A stretch of 64,000 nucleotides of DNA, from contig NZ_JAJSOK010000002.1 of assembly GCF_021283305.1 (NCBI RefSeq), positions 124,001 to 188,000 on the forward strand. Reading direction: 5' to 3'. The notes under the pieces are model-generated. The model was not told the origin of the DNA, did no database searches, and saw only the letters and a list, made by a program, of their open reading frames with translations. Every line of letters starts with the position of its first letter. Position 1 is the first letter of the stretch. A program made the position numbers and the translations under genes. Positions 54,036-63,869 of the stretch are shown here, one piece after another. The stretch is from Pseudonocardia kujensis (GTDB taxonomy: Bacteria > Actinomycetota > Actinomycetes > Mycobacteriales > Pseudonocardiaceae).

Positions 54036-55277
54036 TCAGGAAGCCCGGCCGCGTACGAGCATCCGCGCTACCCCGCCGGACGAAAACAGTTCGACTCCAA
54101 TGAGAGTTGCCCCGATCACAGTCGCCGAGGCCGCGATCACCTGCCCCGGCGACGCGTGGAAGAGCCCGAGTAGGGACCAGTGGCAGGCGGCTGCAAGCGC
54201 GAGACCGAACGCCATCGCGCGGCTTCGTCGCGCAATGGCAAAGGTCACGTGCACCCACAGCACGGCAGCCGCGGTCATGACGAGGGCAAGCGGAGCCAAG
54301 TAGGGCTTGGACCCGACGTACGCGGGGCCGAACGTCGCCGCAAGCATGGACGCGGGGATGGCGCAGAGGGCCCCGGTGACCGCCAAGCCGCACAGAGCAG
54401 TGACACCGATCGTCTTCAGCACGGCGGCGTCGGCTCGTTCACCGCGCTCGATGGCAGCGGAGGCGCGGGGCAGCAGCACCATGGCAAGGGCCGACGGCGC
54501 GAACAGCGCGACCTTCCCCAGCAGCACAGCGCCGGCATAGACCCCTCGGTCGGCCACCGGCAGTGCCGCTTGGGACACCAGCTGGTCTGCGTTCGTGAGC
54601 GAGGAGAACAGCAGCAGGGTGGCCATGGTGACGGGAGTGCTGGCCACGCGTGGCGCGTTCGCCGGCCGCACCTTGGCCAGTCGGAGCACGGGCCTGGCCA
54701 ACACGACGATTCCCACTGCTGTCGCGGCGAGCATCGCCCACATCCCTCCGGCCACACCTGCCGCCACGATGCAGAGCGGCAGGAACAGCGGGCGCAGCGC
54801 GCCGAGCGGGCCGCCGAGGGCGAACGCGACCAACGGGAAGCGCTCGGCCCCCTGGGCGACCCCGGTTAGGACCAGGAGGATCGCCATTCCCGCCAGCCAC
54901 ACGCCCGCCAGGACGACGAGGACCTGCGAGCCGAGGTTCAGCCAGTTCGCGACTACTGGGGACAGGCCGCCCAGCAGTACCGCGATGCCGATGCTCGTCC
55001 ACGCCGTCCGCGTGAGGACTCGTCGCAGGTATGCCGAGAGTTCGGCCTCGCCGCCCGAGGCGAGCAGCACCGCGACATCGCGGGCAACCGCGGACTGCAT
55101 GCCGTTCAGCGGCATCATCGCGATCGTGCCGAACGCGATGAGCGCCGAGACGACGGCGAACTCGGACGGTGCCACCATGCGGGCCGCGACCAAGTAGAAG
55201 AGGTAGTTCCCGCCGTGCCCGACGAAGCTGGCTGCGAGCACCAGCGTCGCAGGGGTGCGGATCCGGGCGCCGATCAC
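54036..55277 (-). CDS. Wzx-like polysaccharide flippase (MOP superfamily)
   Basis: 413 residues, about 12 transmembrane helices. The opening SFVGHGGNYLFYLVAARMVAP helix pair and the mid-protein SSLTNADQLVSQAALPVADRG are typical of O-antigen/teichoic-type lipid-linked oligosaccharide flippases. It would turn undecaprenyl- or decaprenyl-linked units across the membrane. Its ATG overlaps the stop of the upstream GT4 gene by 4 bp, so the two form an operon. Confidence 0.85.
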   Translation of the reverse strand: MIGARIRTPATLVLAASFVGHGGNYLFYLVAARMVAPSEFAVVSALIAFGTIAMMPLNGMQSAVARDVAVLLASGGEAELSAYLRRVLTRTAWTSIGIAVLLGGLSPVVANWLNLGSQVLVVLAGVWLAGMAILLVLTGVAQGAERFPLVAFALGGPLGALRPLFLPLCIVAAGVAGGMWAMLAATAVGIVVLARPVLRLAKVRPANAPRVASTPVTMATLLLFSSLTNADQLVSQAALPVADRGVYAGAVLLGKVALFAPSALAMVLLPRASAAIERGERADAAVLKTIGVTALCGLAVTGALCAIPASMLAATFGPAYVGSKPYLAPLALVMTAAAVLWVHVTFAIARRSRAMAFGLALAAACHWSLLGLFHASPGQVIAASATVIGATLIGVELFSSGGVARMLVRGRAS

Positions 55278-56362
55278 GCCAGGACCACCGAGCGATAGAT
55301 CGCCGCGATCGACCGCGCAGTTGCGGGCCAGGTGAAGTCGGACGCTCGCGCTCGTCCCGCTTCCGCTAGGCGATCTCGCAGGTCCGCCTCAGCCGTCACC
55401 TTCCGGACCGCCTCGGCCAAGGACGCCGGGTTGTGCGGATCCGCATAGACCATCGCCTCGCCGCCAACTTCCCGGAGAACGGGGATGTCGGACCCCACGA
55501 CCGGGCAGCCGCGTGCCATTGCCTCGAGGACGGGTAGACCGAAACCCTCGAAGAGGGTGGGGAAGACATATGCCGTCGCCCGCCGGTAGAGGTCTTCCAG
55601 TTCGGCGGTGTCGACCCAGTCCCGGAGCTCCACGTCGTGCTCGAGCCCGAGCTCGCGAACGAGGGGGCCCAGAGGGTCGACACCGCGGCCTCCTGTGACG
55701 ACCAGCTTCGGCCGGTCGGCGTTCGGAAGGAGCGCCCACGCGTGAAGTAGACCTTCGAAGTTTTTGTGCGGCATACGGTTACCGCCGGTGAGCAGGAACG
55801 GGCGATCATCTGCAACCCTGCGGTCGGCGCGGGCGGTGACCTCGACGCCCGGCGGCACCACCGTCACCTTGTCGACCGGCACCCCGAGCAACTGGTGGAG
55901 ATCGTTTGCAGTCGCCCGGCTGACGCTGACAACATGATCGGCGGCGCGGACCGTCGCGCGATGAAGCAGACGGACGCCGCGCGCTCGCCCCTCGGGAACC
56001 CACTCCGGGTGTCGCTCCGCGAGGATGTCGTGCACGGTGACGACGGTCGGTAGCAGGCGTACGGCGGGCCCGAAGTTGGAAGGACAGTGGAGAAGGTCGA
56101 CTCCGACTCGCCGGGCGACAGGACCGACCGCAAGCGCCTCAGCGGCTGCCCACCCCACCCGGTTCTCCCCCGAGACCGGCAACGCCACGATCTCCCCCGG
56201 GAACCAGTCGGGAGGGTCTCGACGCAGCTCCGCGTTGCCGAGGCCGACGAACGTCAGGTCGTCGTGGCCCGCCAGCGCGGCGAACAGCCCGCGGGCGTAG
56301 CTCTCGGTTCCGCCTTTTCTCCCCGTGTAGTAGAGGAGGTCGACGGCGACACGAAGCGACAC
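55274..56362 (-). CDS. GT4-family glycosyltransferase
   Basis: 362 residues, GT-B fold. The acceptor side starts with LLYYTGRKGGTESYARGLF (Gly-Gly-Thr-Glu loop). The donor side has LLTGGNRMPHKNFEGLLHA and the E-x7-E motif FEGFGLPVLEAMARG. It is a retaining enzyme using an NDP-sugar. The sugar is unknown. A minus-strand TACTAT -10 box at 56369-56374 ends 6 bases before the GTG (leaderless), so this gene heads the GT4-flippase operon. Confidence 0.9.
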   Translation of the reverse strand: MSLRVAVDLLYYTGRKGGTESYARGLFAALAGHDDLTFVGLGNAELRRDPPDWFPGEIVALPVSGENRVGWAAAEALAVGPVARRVGVDLLHCPSNFGPAVRLLPTVVTVHDILAERHPEWVPEGRARGVRLLHRATVRAADHVVSVSRATANDLHQLLGVPVDKVTVVPPGVEVTARADRRVADDRPFLLTGGNRMPHKNFEGLLHAWALLPNADRPKLVVTGGRGVDPLGPLVRELGLEHDVELRDWVDTAELEDLYRRATAYVFPTLFEGFGLPVLEAMARGCPVVGSDIPVLREVGGEAMVYADPHNPASLAEAVRKVTAEADLRDRLAEAGRARASDFTWPATARSIAAIYRSVVLA

Positions 56363-56589
56363 CAGGCAATAGTAGGGAAGGGTCCGTGCGTTTCCCCTTC
56401 CAACCCGGCCGCGGCCCGTCTCGGCGCTGACCTGTGCCGGATCGCCCTCGGTCAGCGACCGGCAAGGCGTGATCTAGATTCCTTCCATCGTCCCGACGTA
56501 CGGATGCCGCTTCCTCCCCGAGCGGCGTCTCCGCCCTTCTGCGGCGGACGAGTTCGAGTTACCAGCTGTGGAAGGACCGGTGACGGACG

Positions 56590-58638
56590 TTGCACACGCC
56601 TTCGGCACCGGACCGGACCTTCTCCAGGTTCGCTGGCCGGGATGCTCACCTCGCCTCACCGACGCGTAGTCGCTTCCGGCCGGAGCTGCAAGGACTGAGG
56701 GCGCTCGCGGTCACCCTCGTGGTCGCCTACCACGTCTGGTTCGGCCGGGTGTCCGGCGGGGTCGACGTCTTCTTCCTAATCTCCGGCTTCCTAGTGACGG
56801 GTGCGTTGTCCCGCTCTGCCGAAGCCGGAACCCTGCGCTTCCGCAGCACCTGGGCCCGGCAGGCTGTTCGCCTGGTCCCGTCGGCCGCGGTGGTCCTCGT
56901 GGCGAGCGCGGTGGCGGGGATGGTGCTCCTCCCGGAGGCACGGTGGCTCCAGACCCTACGCGAGACGGTCGCCTCGGCATTCTTTCTTGAGAACTGGCGT
57001 TTGGCCGTAGATTCGATCGACTACGCCGCCCAGCACAACACACAGAGTATAGTTCAACACTTCTGGTCGCTCTCGATCCAGGTCCAGTTCTACATCGTCT
57101 GGCCCCTGTTGGTCGCGGTCGTCGCTGCCGTGGCTGGCCGGGCCTACGGCCGACTTCGGCTGGGCCTGTTCCTGACCCTCGTCGGCGTGGGCGTTGCCTC
57201 GCTGACCTTCTCCATCACGCTGACGATCAGCAACCAGCCCCTCGCCTACTTCCACTCACTCACGAGAGGGTGGGAGTTCGCTCTCGGTGGCCTGCTCGCC
57301 CTCGTGATCGATGCGCTCGCCCCGCCGATGCGAGTACGCATCGTGCTCGGCTGGACCGGCGTCGTCGCACTCGTGGCGTGCGGGGCACTCCTCGATGTCG
57401 ACGCCGTCTTCCCGGGGTTCGTGGCCTTGTGGCCGACGCTCGCGGCAAGCCTCGTCCTCATCGCCGGTACCACCGGATCCACTCTGGCCGCGGACCACCT
57501 CCTCGGGTCGCGCCCGGTTCGCTACCTCGGCGACCTCAGCTACTGCCTGTACCTCTGGCACTGGCCGGTTCTGATTCTCTACCTGGCGTTGCGTGACCAG
57601 GTCGCGGTCGGCCTGCGCGGCGGGCTCGCCGTCGTCGCGATGTCCGTCCTCCTTGCCGTGCTGACTCACCATCTCGTTGAGGAGCCGCTCCGCAGGCTGA
57701 AGCTGAGCGACGCGCGACGGTTCGGTCTCTGTGGCGGGTTGATCTCCGTCGTACTGGTGACCAGCCTGTGCTGGAGCCTCCTGCTGCACGCTCGAGCTGC
57801 TGACAACGCCTGGTTGGGCGATCCGAATCATCCGGGCGCGGCTGCCCTCGCGAGCGGGAGCAGCGGGGACGCCGACCTCCTTCCACCCCTCGTCGACGCG
57901 CCTCAGGACTTCGCGAGCGTCACTTCGTGGGACTGCCGTCCGATGGACCACCTTCCGTCCAATCCGACGTGCAGCTCTCCTCTGCCGGGTCCTGCCGTGC
58001 TCCCGGCGAAGAGGATCGTGGTCGTCGGTGACTCCCACGCCGCCCAGTTCCTCGCTGCCCTCGGCCCGGTTGCTGCGGACCGGAACTGGCAGATCATCAG
58101 TATGACGTTGGGCGGCTGCGCGTTCTCCGCTCCTCCGCCGGACGGCTCGATGAGCCAGACCTGCGTCGACTTCAACCAGGCCGCTCTCGCCGAGATCAGC
58201 GAACTCCGGCCCGACGCGGTCTTCACGCTCGCGAGCCACGACGTACGGCCCGGGCTCACCGAGTCGACACCTCCTGGCTTCGTCGCACAGTGGCAGCGCC
58301 TCGCCGACCTCGGGATCCCCGTGATCGCGGCGCGTGACAACCCCCGTCATGACCCGGGCTACAACCCCGCAGACTGTCTGGAGCACCGCCGAGCAGACGG
58401 AGCCTGCGGATTCGAGCGGGCCGAGGTCTACCCAGCCCAGCCCTCGTACCTCTCGGCCGTCGGCGTTCCGCCTACTGTGTCGTTCATCGACACCGCGGAT
58501 CTGCTCTGCAACGCGGAACTGTGCCCGGCCGAGGTGGGCAACGTGCTCGTGTATATGGACTTCAACCACGTATCAGCGACGTACATGACCTCGCTGGCCC
58601 CGCTGCTTGGACCCCGCCTGGACGCCCTCCTGCGCTGA
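56590..58638 (+). CDS. Acyltransferase with AT3 and SGNH domains (OafA type)
   Basis: 682 residues. The N-terminal AT3 membrane domain, about 30-375, with ELQGLRALAVTLVVAYHVWF and GVDVFFLISGFLVTGAL, is followed by a periplasmic linker and an SGNH hydrolase-like domain from about 470. The latter has VVVGDSHAAQF (Ser482) and the D657-x-x-H660 pair in DFNHVSA. This is the two-domain design of polysaccharide O-acetyltransferases. No in-frame ATG or GTG precedes the AT3 domain after the previous stop, so the TTG at 56590 is the only usable start. Less GC-biased codons than the core cell-wall genes. Confidence 0.87.
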   Translation: MHTPSAPDRTFSRFAGRDAHLASPTRSRFRPELQGLRALAVTLVVAYHVWFGRVSGGVDVFFLISGFLVTGALSRSAEAGTLRFRSTWARQAVRLVPSAAVVLVASAVAGMVLLPEARWLQTLRETVASAFFLENWRLAVDSIDYAAQHNTQSIVQHFWSLSIQVQFYIVWPLLVAVVAAVAGRAYGRLRLGLFLTLVGVGVASLTFSITLTISNQPLAYFHSLTRGWEFALGGLLALVIDALAPPMRVRIVLGWTGVVALVACGALLDVDAVFPGFVALWPTLAASLVLIAGTTGSTLAADHLLGSRPVRYLGDLSYCLYLWHWPVLILYLALRDQVAVGLRGGLAVVAMSVLLAVLTHHLVEEPLRRLKLSDARRFGLCGGLISVVLVTSLCWSLLLHARAADNAWLGDPNHPGAAALASGSSGDADLLPPLVDAPQDFASVTSWDCRPMDHLPSNPTCSSPLPGPAVLPAKRIVVVGDSHAAQFLAALGPVAADRNWQIISMTLGGCAFSAPPPDGSMSQTCVDFNQAALAEISELRPDAVFTLASHDVRPGLTESTPPGFVAQWQRLADLGIPVIAARDNPRHDPGYNPADCLEHRRADGACGFERAEVYPAQPSYLSAVGVPPTVSFIDTADLLCNAELCPAEVGNVLVYMDFNHVSATYMTSLAPLLGPRLDALLR

Positions 58639-58653
58639 GCGCCTGAGGCCGCC

Positions 58654-59850
58654 TCAGTCCTCTCCGATCCGGGTCAGGCTGAGGGCGAAGCTCACGATGA
58701 CCAACTGGAACCCGGCGACGGCCAGAACCATCCCGACGATGGGCACCCGCATGGACTGAACCACGTCGAGCGCCCCGAATCCGAGGACGCCCCAGCGGGT
58801 GAGCGCCACCAGGAAGCAGGCGACTCCCAGCAGCATCAGGAGCCCGCCGACGACCAGGCCCTTCTCCAGGGTGAGTCGAGCGAAAATCCGCTCGGCCTTC
58901 TCGGAGGGAGGCGGCAGCAGCCCGAGGTGGGCGGCGTACGAGCGGGCAATGACGGCCAGGCCGACTCCTTGCATGCCGACGATGAACATCGTCGCGAAGG
59001 CGACCATCGAATGGATGTCGAAGCCGACACCGCCGATCCGCTGAGGACCGAATGCGAGCCAGACTACCCCGACGAGTCCGATGATCTGAAGTGTCATGGA
59101 CGGGTAATAGAAGAGCCAGCGCGGGCTGAACGCCAACAGGAAACGCAGATGTCGCCAACCGTCGCGCCACGTCCTCAGGTGCGGCGACCGGCTCCGTCCG
59201 TCGGGGCGCAGAGTTGTCGGTACCTCCGTGATCCGGAAGTGCGCCAGCGACGCACGAACCACCATCTCACTGGCAAACTCCATCCCGGACGTGCGTAGAC
59301 CGAGCTGGAGGACCCGCTCGCGACGGAACCCGCGGATCCCGCAGTGGAAGTCGCCGATCGGAATCCGGAAGAACAGCCGCCCGAGCATCGACAGCACCGG
59401 GTTCCCGAGGTACTTGTGCAAGAAGGGCATCGCGCCCGGCTCGATCCCGCCGTGGAAACGGTTACCCATCACGAGGTCGGCGCCGCCCCGCAGGCCCTCG
59501 AGGAACCTTCCCAGGTCCTCGAGGGCGTAGCTGTCGTCGGCATCCGCCATGATCACGAAGCGACCTTTGGCCGCATGAATGCCGGCTGTCAGCGCCGCCC
59601 CGTATCCACGCTTCGGCACGTCGACGACGCGAGCCCCCGACGACACGGCGATCTCCTGCGAGCCGTCCGTCGAGCCGTTGTCCGCGACGACGACCTCGCC
59701 GGCGACTCCGAGCTCTGCCATCGACGCGCGTGCCTTACGGATGCACGTCTCCAACGTCTCCGCCTCGTTGAGACACGGCAGGACCACCGTCAGCTCGAGG
59801 ATCACGGACTCGGCGGCGGCATCCTCCTGCGCCATCGAGATCGACGTCAT
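58654..59850 (-). CDS. GT2 glycosyltransferase with C-terminal membrane domain (polyprenyl-phosphate sugar synthase-like)
   Basis: 398 residues. GT-A domain of about 230 residues with VVLPCLNEAETLETCI, NGSTDGS and the metal motif MADADDSY, then GNRFHGGIEPGAMPFLHKYL. Four hydrophobic helices follow. This matches dolichol-phosphate mannose synthase-like enzymes that make polyprenyl-phosphate sugars, the donors needed by GT-C enzymes such as the DUF6541-like protein. The sugar is unknown. A TACCCT -10 box about 75 bases upstream of the ATG (59925-59930, minus strand) implies a short leader. It is convergent with the acyltransferase gene. Confidence 0.85.
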   Translation of the reverse strand: MTSISMAQEDAAAESVILELTVVLPCLNEAETLETCIRKARASMAELGVAGEVVVADNGSTDGSQEIAVSSGARVVDVPKRGYGAALTAGIHAAKGRFVIMADADDSYALEDLGRFLEGLRGGADLVMGNRFHGGIEPGAMPFLHKYLGNPVLSMLGRLFFRIPIGDFHCGIRGFRRERVLQLGLRTSGMEFASEMVVRASLAHFRITEVPTTLRPDGRSRSPHLRTWRDGWRHLRFLLAFSPRWLFYYPSMTLQIIGLVGVVWLAFGPQRIGGVGFDIHSMVAFATMFIVGMQGVGLAVIARSYAAHLGLLPPPSEKAERIFARLTLEKGLVVGGLLMLLGVACFLVALTRWGVLGFGALDVVQSMRVPIVGMVLAVAGFQLVIVSFALSLTRIGED

Positions 59851-60058
59851 CGTGCCCCCATCGCGTCCGGATTCGGTCTGTCGGAGGCGAACACGGCCTC
59901 ACGAACACCCGTGCAGGGTAGCGAGCGTGAGGGCCGAGGCGGCACACGACCGCGGCGCGTCGCCGACCCGCCACTTGTCCGAGGCCTGGTCTACGCTTGA
60001 CCGCCCAGGGACTCGCCCCTGAGCCAGGCCGTCAGCCCGTCGACCACGAAGGTTCCGA

Positions 60059-61240
60059 GTGCGCATCGCCATCGCCTACGACTGCTTGTTCCCTTTCTCG
60101 GTCGGCGGTGGCGAACGCCAGTACCGTGTCTTCGCGGAGGAGTTCGCCGCTGCGGGACACCAGATCACCTATCTCACCCGTCGTCAGTGGGACGGTCCGG
60201 CTCCGGAGCTGGAGGGGATCCGCGTCGTCACCGTGAGCGAGGACCGCGAGATCTACGACGCACACGGTGCGCGAACGGTCGGTCCGGCGGTCCGCTTCGC
60301 CTACGGTCTCGCCGTCCACCTGCGGCGCCACCACCGTGACTACGATGCGGTGCTGGTCAGCGCCACGCCAGCTACCAACGTACCGGCCGCGCGCGCTGCC
60401 CTGGTGGGTACTCGCGTAGTACTCGCAGTCGACTGGCTGGAGGTCTTCCGCCCGGAGCAGTGGAGGGCGTACTCCGGTCGCGTCGTCGGCCGCGTCGCCG
60501 GTCTCGTTCAGCGGCTCGCGATCTGCTGCGGGCCTCTCGCTAGCTGTCATTCCGCGCTCGTCGCGAGCCGCCTCCGGGCGGCGGGTCTCCGCCGTGATCC
60601 GCTCGTGAGCCCTGGACTCATTCCCGACGGCCCTTTCGGCGAACCTGAACTCGAACCCGCCGCTCCCCCGACAGTGGTGTACGTGGGGCGGCACATCCCG
60701 GACAAGCGGGTCGAGACACTTCCGGCGGCCATCTCGGCCGCCCGGGCGGAGCTGCCGGGCCTAACCGCCACGATCTTCGGTGACGGCCCCTCGCACTCCG
60801 CGGTCAAAGCTGAGATCGACCGGCTCGACCTCCGCGATGTCGTGCGCCTACCGGGCTTCGTGTCACAGGACGAGCTCGAGGGCGGGGTGCGTACGGCGAA
60901 CTGCCTGGTGAACCCTTCGGCGCGAGAGGGCTACGGCCTGGTGGTCGTCGAAGCCGCCGCCTTCGGCACTCCGGTCGTCCTCGTCGAGGGAGGCGACAAC
61001 GCATCCCTGGAACTCGTCGCCGAGGGGGTCAACGGCACGATCGCACGCTCGTGTGACCCCGCCGAGCTCGGCGCAGCGATCGTCCGAGCCGTTCGGGGTG
61101 ATGTGAGCCTGCGACGGGCGACGCGCGGTTGGTTCGAGCTGGTGAGTCGGACGCAGACGATCCGCGCAGCGGCGGCGGCACTCGTCGCCCGGCTCGAAGC
61201 CGAGGTCGACGGGCGCACGCGACGCTCAGCCGCGCCCTGA
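60059..61240 (+). CDS. GT4-family glycosyltransferase
   Basis: 393 residues, GT-B fold. The start IAYDCLFPFSVGGGERQYRV contains the GGGERQ acceptor loop. VYVGRHIPDKRVETL begins the donor domain, and SAREGYGLVVVEAAAFG is the E-x7-E motif. It is a retaining NDP-sugar transferase of unknown specificity. A GAAGG sits 8-12 bases before the GTG. It ends the variable region and is convergent with the DPPR synthase gene 36 bp away. Confidence 0.9.
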   Translation: MRIAIAYDCLFPFSVGGGERQYRVFAEEFAAAGHQITYLTRRQWDGPAPELEGIRVVTVSEDREIYDAHGARTVGPAVRFAYGLAVHLRRHHRDYDAVLVSATPATNVPAARAALVGTRVVLAVDWLEVFRPEQWRAYSGRVVGRVAGLVQRLAICCGPLASCHSALVASRLRAAGLRRDPLVSPGLIPDGPFGEPELEPAAPPTVVYVGRHIPDKRVETLPAAISAARAELPGLTATIFGDGPSHSAVKAEIDRLDLRDVVRLPGFVSQDELEGGVRTANCLVNPSAREGYGLVVVEAAAFGTPVVLVEGGDNASLELVAEGVNGTIARSCDPAELGAAIVRAVRGDVSLRRATRGWFELVSRTQTIRAAAAALVARLEAEVDGRTRRSAAP

Positions 61241-61276
61241 GGCGCAGATCGACGGCCGGGCCGGACCCGGGCGGAC

Positions 61277-62197
61277 TTAGAGATAGACCGCCAGGGTCAG
61301 CATCGCCACCCACGCGATCGCGAGGACCTGGAGGACACGGTCGCCGAGGGCGATCTCCTCGGGCTCACCGCCGTCGCCGTTGTCGACGTCGACGGAGTAG
61401 CGCAGCACCGCGACCACGAACGGGACGATGGAGATCACCGACCACACCGAGTTGTGGTGCGCCTCGCGGATCTCGAAGGCCCACAGCCCGTAGGTCATGA
61501 TCAGCACGGTGGCCGAGAGCGCCCACACGAACCGCAGGTAGGACGGGGAGTAGGACTCCAGCGACTTGCGGATCTTCGCGCCCGTGCGCTCGGCGAGCAT
61601 CATCTCGGCGTAGCGCTTGCCGGCGACCATGAACAGCGAGCCGAAGCCGGCCGCGAGCAGGAACCACTGCGACAGCGGGATGGCCGCGGCGACGCCACCG
61701 GCGATGGCGCGCATGAGGAAGCCGGAGGCGACGATGCAGATGTCGAGGACCGGCTGGTGCTTGAGCCAGAAGCAGTAGGCCAGCTGCACGCCGACGTAGA
61801 CGCCGAGCACGATCAGCAGCTGCACCGAGGCCAGCAGGGACAGTGCGATGGCCGCGGCGAAGCACACGGCGGCCACGGCGTAGGCCACCGGGACCGGGAC
61901 GATGCCGGCGGCGACGGGCCGGTTGCGCTTGGTCGGGTGGGCGCGGTCGGCCTCGACGTCCTTCGCGTCGTTGACCAGGTAGACGCCCGACGCGGCCAGC
62001 GAGAACGCCACGAACGCGATGGCGAGCTTGACGGCCACCGCGCCCTGGAACAGGTCGCCGGAGGCGAACGGGGCGGCCAGGACCAGGACGTTCTTGACCC
62101 ACTGGCGAGGGCGCATCGTCCTGACGACGCCGGCCGCCAGACCGATCGGGGTCCGCTGCGGAGCCTCCACCGCCGGGGGTACGTCCGTGCTGGTCAT
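61277..62197 (-). CDS. ubiA: Decaprenyl-phosphate phosphoribosyltransferase (DPPR synthase, UbiA family)
   Basis: 306 residues, about nine transmembrane helices of the UbiA fold. The first aspartate motif is NDAKDVEADRAHPTKRNRP (N-D-x-x-D-x-x-x-D). A second acidic region lies in the later cytoplasmic loop with KRYAEMMLAER. The MRPRQWVKNVLVLAAP start is typical of DPPR synthase Rv3806c. It transfers phosphoribose from PRPP to decaprenyl phosphate, the first step to the arabinose donor. The ATG overlaps the PAP2 stop by one base, so the two are coupled. Confidence 0.93.
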   Translation of the reverse strand: MTSTDVPPAVEAPQRTPIGLAAGVVRTMRPRQWVKNVLVLAAPFASGDLFQGAVAVKLAIAFVAFSLAASGVYLVNDAKDVEADRAHPTKRNRPVAAGIVPVPVAYAVAAVCFAAAIALSLLASVQLLIVLGVYVGVQLAYCFWLKHQPVLDICIVASGFLMRAIAGGVAAAIPLSQWFLLAAGFGSLFMVAGKRYAEMMLAERTGAKIRKSLESYSPSYLRFVWALSATVLIMTYGLWAFEIREAHHNSVWSVISIVPFVVAVLRYSVDVDNGDGGEPEEIALGDRVLQVLAIAWVAMLTLAVYL

Positions 62198-62805
62198 CAG
62201 CGCTTCTTCCTGTGGATCAGGCGCGGGATCACGCGCCGGGCGGCGAGGGCGACGCCGGCGCCGAGCGCCGATCCCGTCGCCACGTCGGTCGGGTAGTGCA
62301 CGCCCAGGACCAGCCGGGACAGCGCCATCACGGGCACGACGGCCAGCGGCGCGCGCGAGCGCAGCAGCCGGCCGTAGAGCACGGCGGCGGCGGTGGTCGA
62401 GGTGGCGTGCGAGGACGGGAAGGACAGCCGGCTCGGGGTGCCCACGAGCACCTCGACCGACGGGTGTTCGGGACGGGGCCGGCGCACCACGCGCTTGACC
62501 CCGATGGACGCCCCGTGGGCGAAGGCGACGGCCGCGGCGGACCACAGCCACTCGGCGCGCCGGCGCCGGTCGACGGCTGCACCGACGAGACCCAGCGCGA
62601 GCCAGCCCCCCGCGTGCTCGCCGAAGTGCGACATGCCGCGGGCCACGGACACGGTCCGGGGCCGCGCGATCCCGCGCTGCACGGCGGACAGGACCTGCAG
62701 CTCGGGCGAGGCCGGTGCGACGGGTTCGGACGGCACAGGAGCGGGTACGGCGGGAACCGTGGGTGCGTCCGGCGCGGCCGGTACGTCGAGCGACCGGTCG
62801 GTCAC
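62197..62805 (-). CDS. PAP2-family phosphatase, likely DPPR phosphatase (Rv3807c-like)
   Basis: 202 residues. The Pro/Ala-rich N-terminus (about 40 residues) precedes a PAP2 membrane domain with all three motifs: KRVVRRPRP, PSSHATST and SRLVLGVHYPTDVATG. It probably removes the 5-phosphate from decaprenyl-phosphoryl-5-phosphoribose, between UbiA and DprE1. In mycobacteria the same pair (Rv3807c-Rv3806c) is adjacent. GTG start with a GAGGAGG ribosome binding site. Confidence 0.9.
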   Translation of the reverse strand: MTDRSLDVPAAPDAPTVPAVPAPVPSEPVAPASPELQVLSAVQRGIARPRTVSVARGMSHFGEHAGGWLALGLVGAAVDRRRRAEWLWSAAAVAFAHGASIGVKRVVRRPRPEHPSVEVLVGTPSRLSFPSSHATSTTAAAVLYGRLLRSRAPLAVVPVMALSRLVLGVHYPTDVATGSALGAGVALAARRVIPRLIHRKKR

Positions 62806-62968
62806 GGGCAGGCCTCCTCGCGCGCGCGGCGGGGTTTCCGCGGGCGCCGATCTGCGGGGTGTACGGCGCAGCCATGCTACGCGGCGGCCGCCCGCGGCCC
62901 GGTCCGGCGTGCCGGGCCGCCCGTCCGCGCTGGTCAGCCCGACGCCGGATCCGCGGCCGGGACCGGGG

Positions 62969-63793
62969 TCAGAACCAGCGCTCCAGCACGAGGGCGAGGC
63001 CGTCGTCGACGTTGGTCGCCGTGGTCTCGTCCGCCGCCGCGACCACCTCCGGGTGCGCGTTGCCCATCGCCACGCCGTGCCCGGCCCAGCGCAGCATCGC
63101 GACGTCGTTGGGCATGTCCCCGAAGGCGACGACCTCGTCGGCCGCGATTCCGGCGAACTCCGGCGTGCGCTCCATGAGGTCGCGCAGCCCGGTGGCCTTG
63201 GACACGCCCGCCGGCGCCACCTCGATCAGCCCGCCCGGGTGCGAGAACGTGATGTCCACGGTGTCGCCGACCAGCGGCTCCAGGACCGCGGCCATGGCGT
63301 CGCTCGACATCCCCTTGGCCCGGACCAGCAGCTTCACCGCGGGGTGGGCCAGCAGCCGCTCGCGCTCCTCGGTCGGCGGGCCGCCGCCCGGCCAGGCGTG
63401 CTCGTAGTCCGGTTCGGCGACGAACTGGGCCACCTGGTCGTCGAACGCGTGCTCGCCGACCCGCTCGACCCCGAGGGTGGCGCCGGGCAGGGCCTCCGCG
63501 ACCGCCTGCTCGAGCCGGACGAGGTCCTCCGGGTGCAGGGGGCGGGAGCCGACGATCCGGTCGGCCTCGACGTCGTAGAGCACCGCGCCGTTGGCGCAGA
63601 CCGCGTACCGGACCACACCAAGCTGGGTCGCCACCGGCGGGATCCACCGCGGCGGCCGCCCGGTCACCAGCACGAAGGGGACGCCGCGGGCGACCAGCCT
63701 GCCGATCACGGCCGCGGTGCGCGGGCTGACCTCGTGGTCCTCGCCGAGCAGGGTGCCGTCGACGTCGCTCGCGACGAGGCGCGGGGCCTCCAT
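62969..63793 (-). CDS. Cof-type HAD-superfamily hydrolase
   Basis: 274 residues. HAD motif I is SDVDGTLLG (D10, D12), motif II lies in LVTGRPP, motif III Lys in GVSKATGL and motif IV GDMPNDVAML. A large alpha/beta cap is inserted in the C2 position, as in Cof/YidA sugar-phosphate phosphatases. By position it corresponds to Rv3813c near the mycobacterial glf region. The substrate is unknown. A TACGCT -10 box on the minus strand (63824-63829) lies about 30 bases before the ATG. Confidence 0.9.
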   Translation of the reverse strand: MEAPRLVASDVDGTLLGEDHEVSPRTAAVIGRLVARGVPFVLVTGRPPRWIPPVATQLGVVRYAVCANGAVLYDVEADRIVGSRPLHPEDLVRLEQAVAEALPGATLGVERVGEHAFDDQVAQFVAEPDYEHAWPGGGPPTEERERLLAHPAVKLLVRAKGMSSDAMAAVLEPLVGDTVDITFSHPGGLIEVAPAGVSKATGLRDLMERTPEFAGIAADEVVAFGDMPNDVAMLRWAGHGVAMGNAHPEVVAAADETTATNVDDGLALVLERWF

Positions 63794-63869
63794 GCGCTAC
63801 TCCACCCGTCCGGACACGCCCCCAGCGTACGGGCAGCGTGGGAGCGATCTCCTTCGCTAGCGTGCCCGT

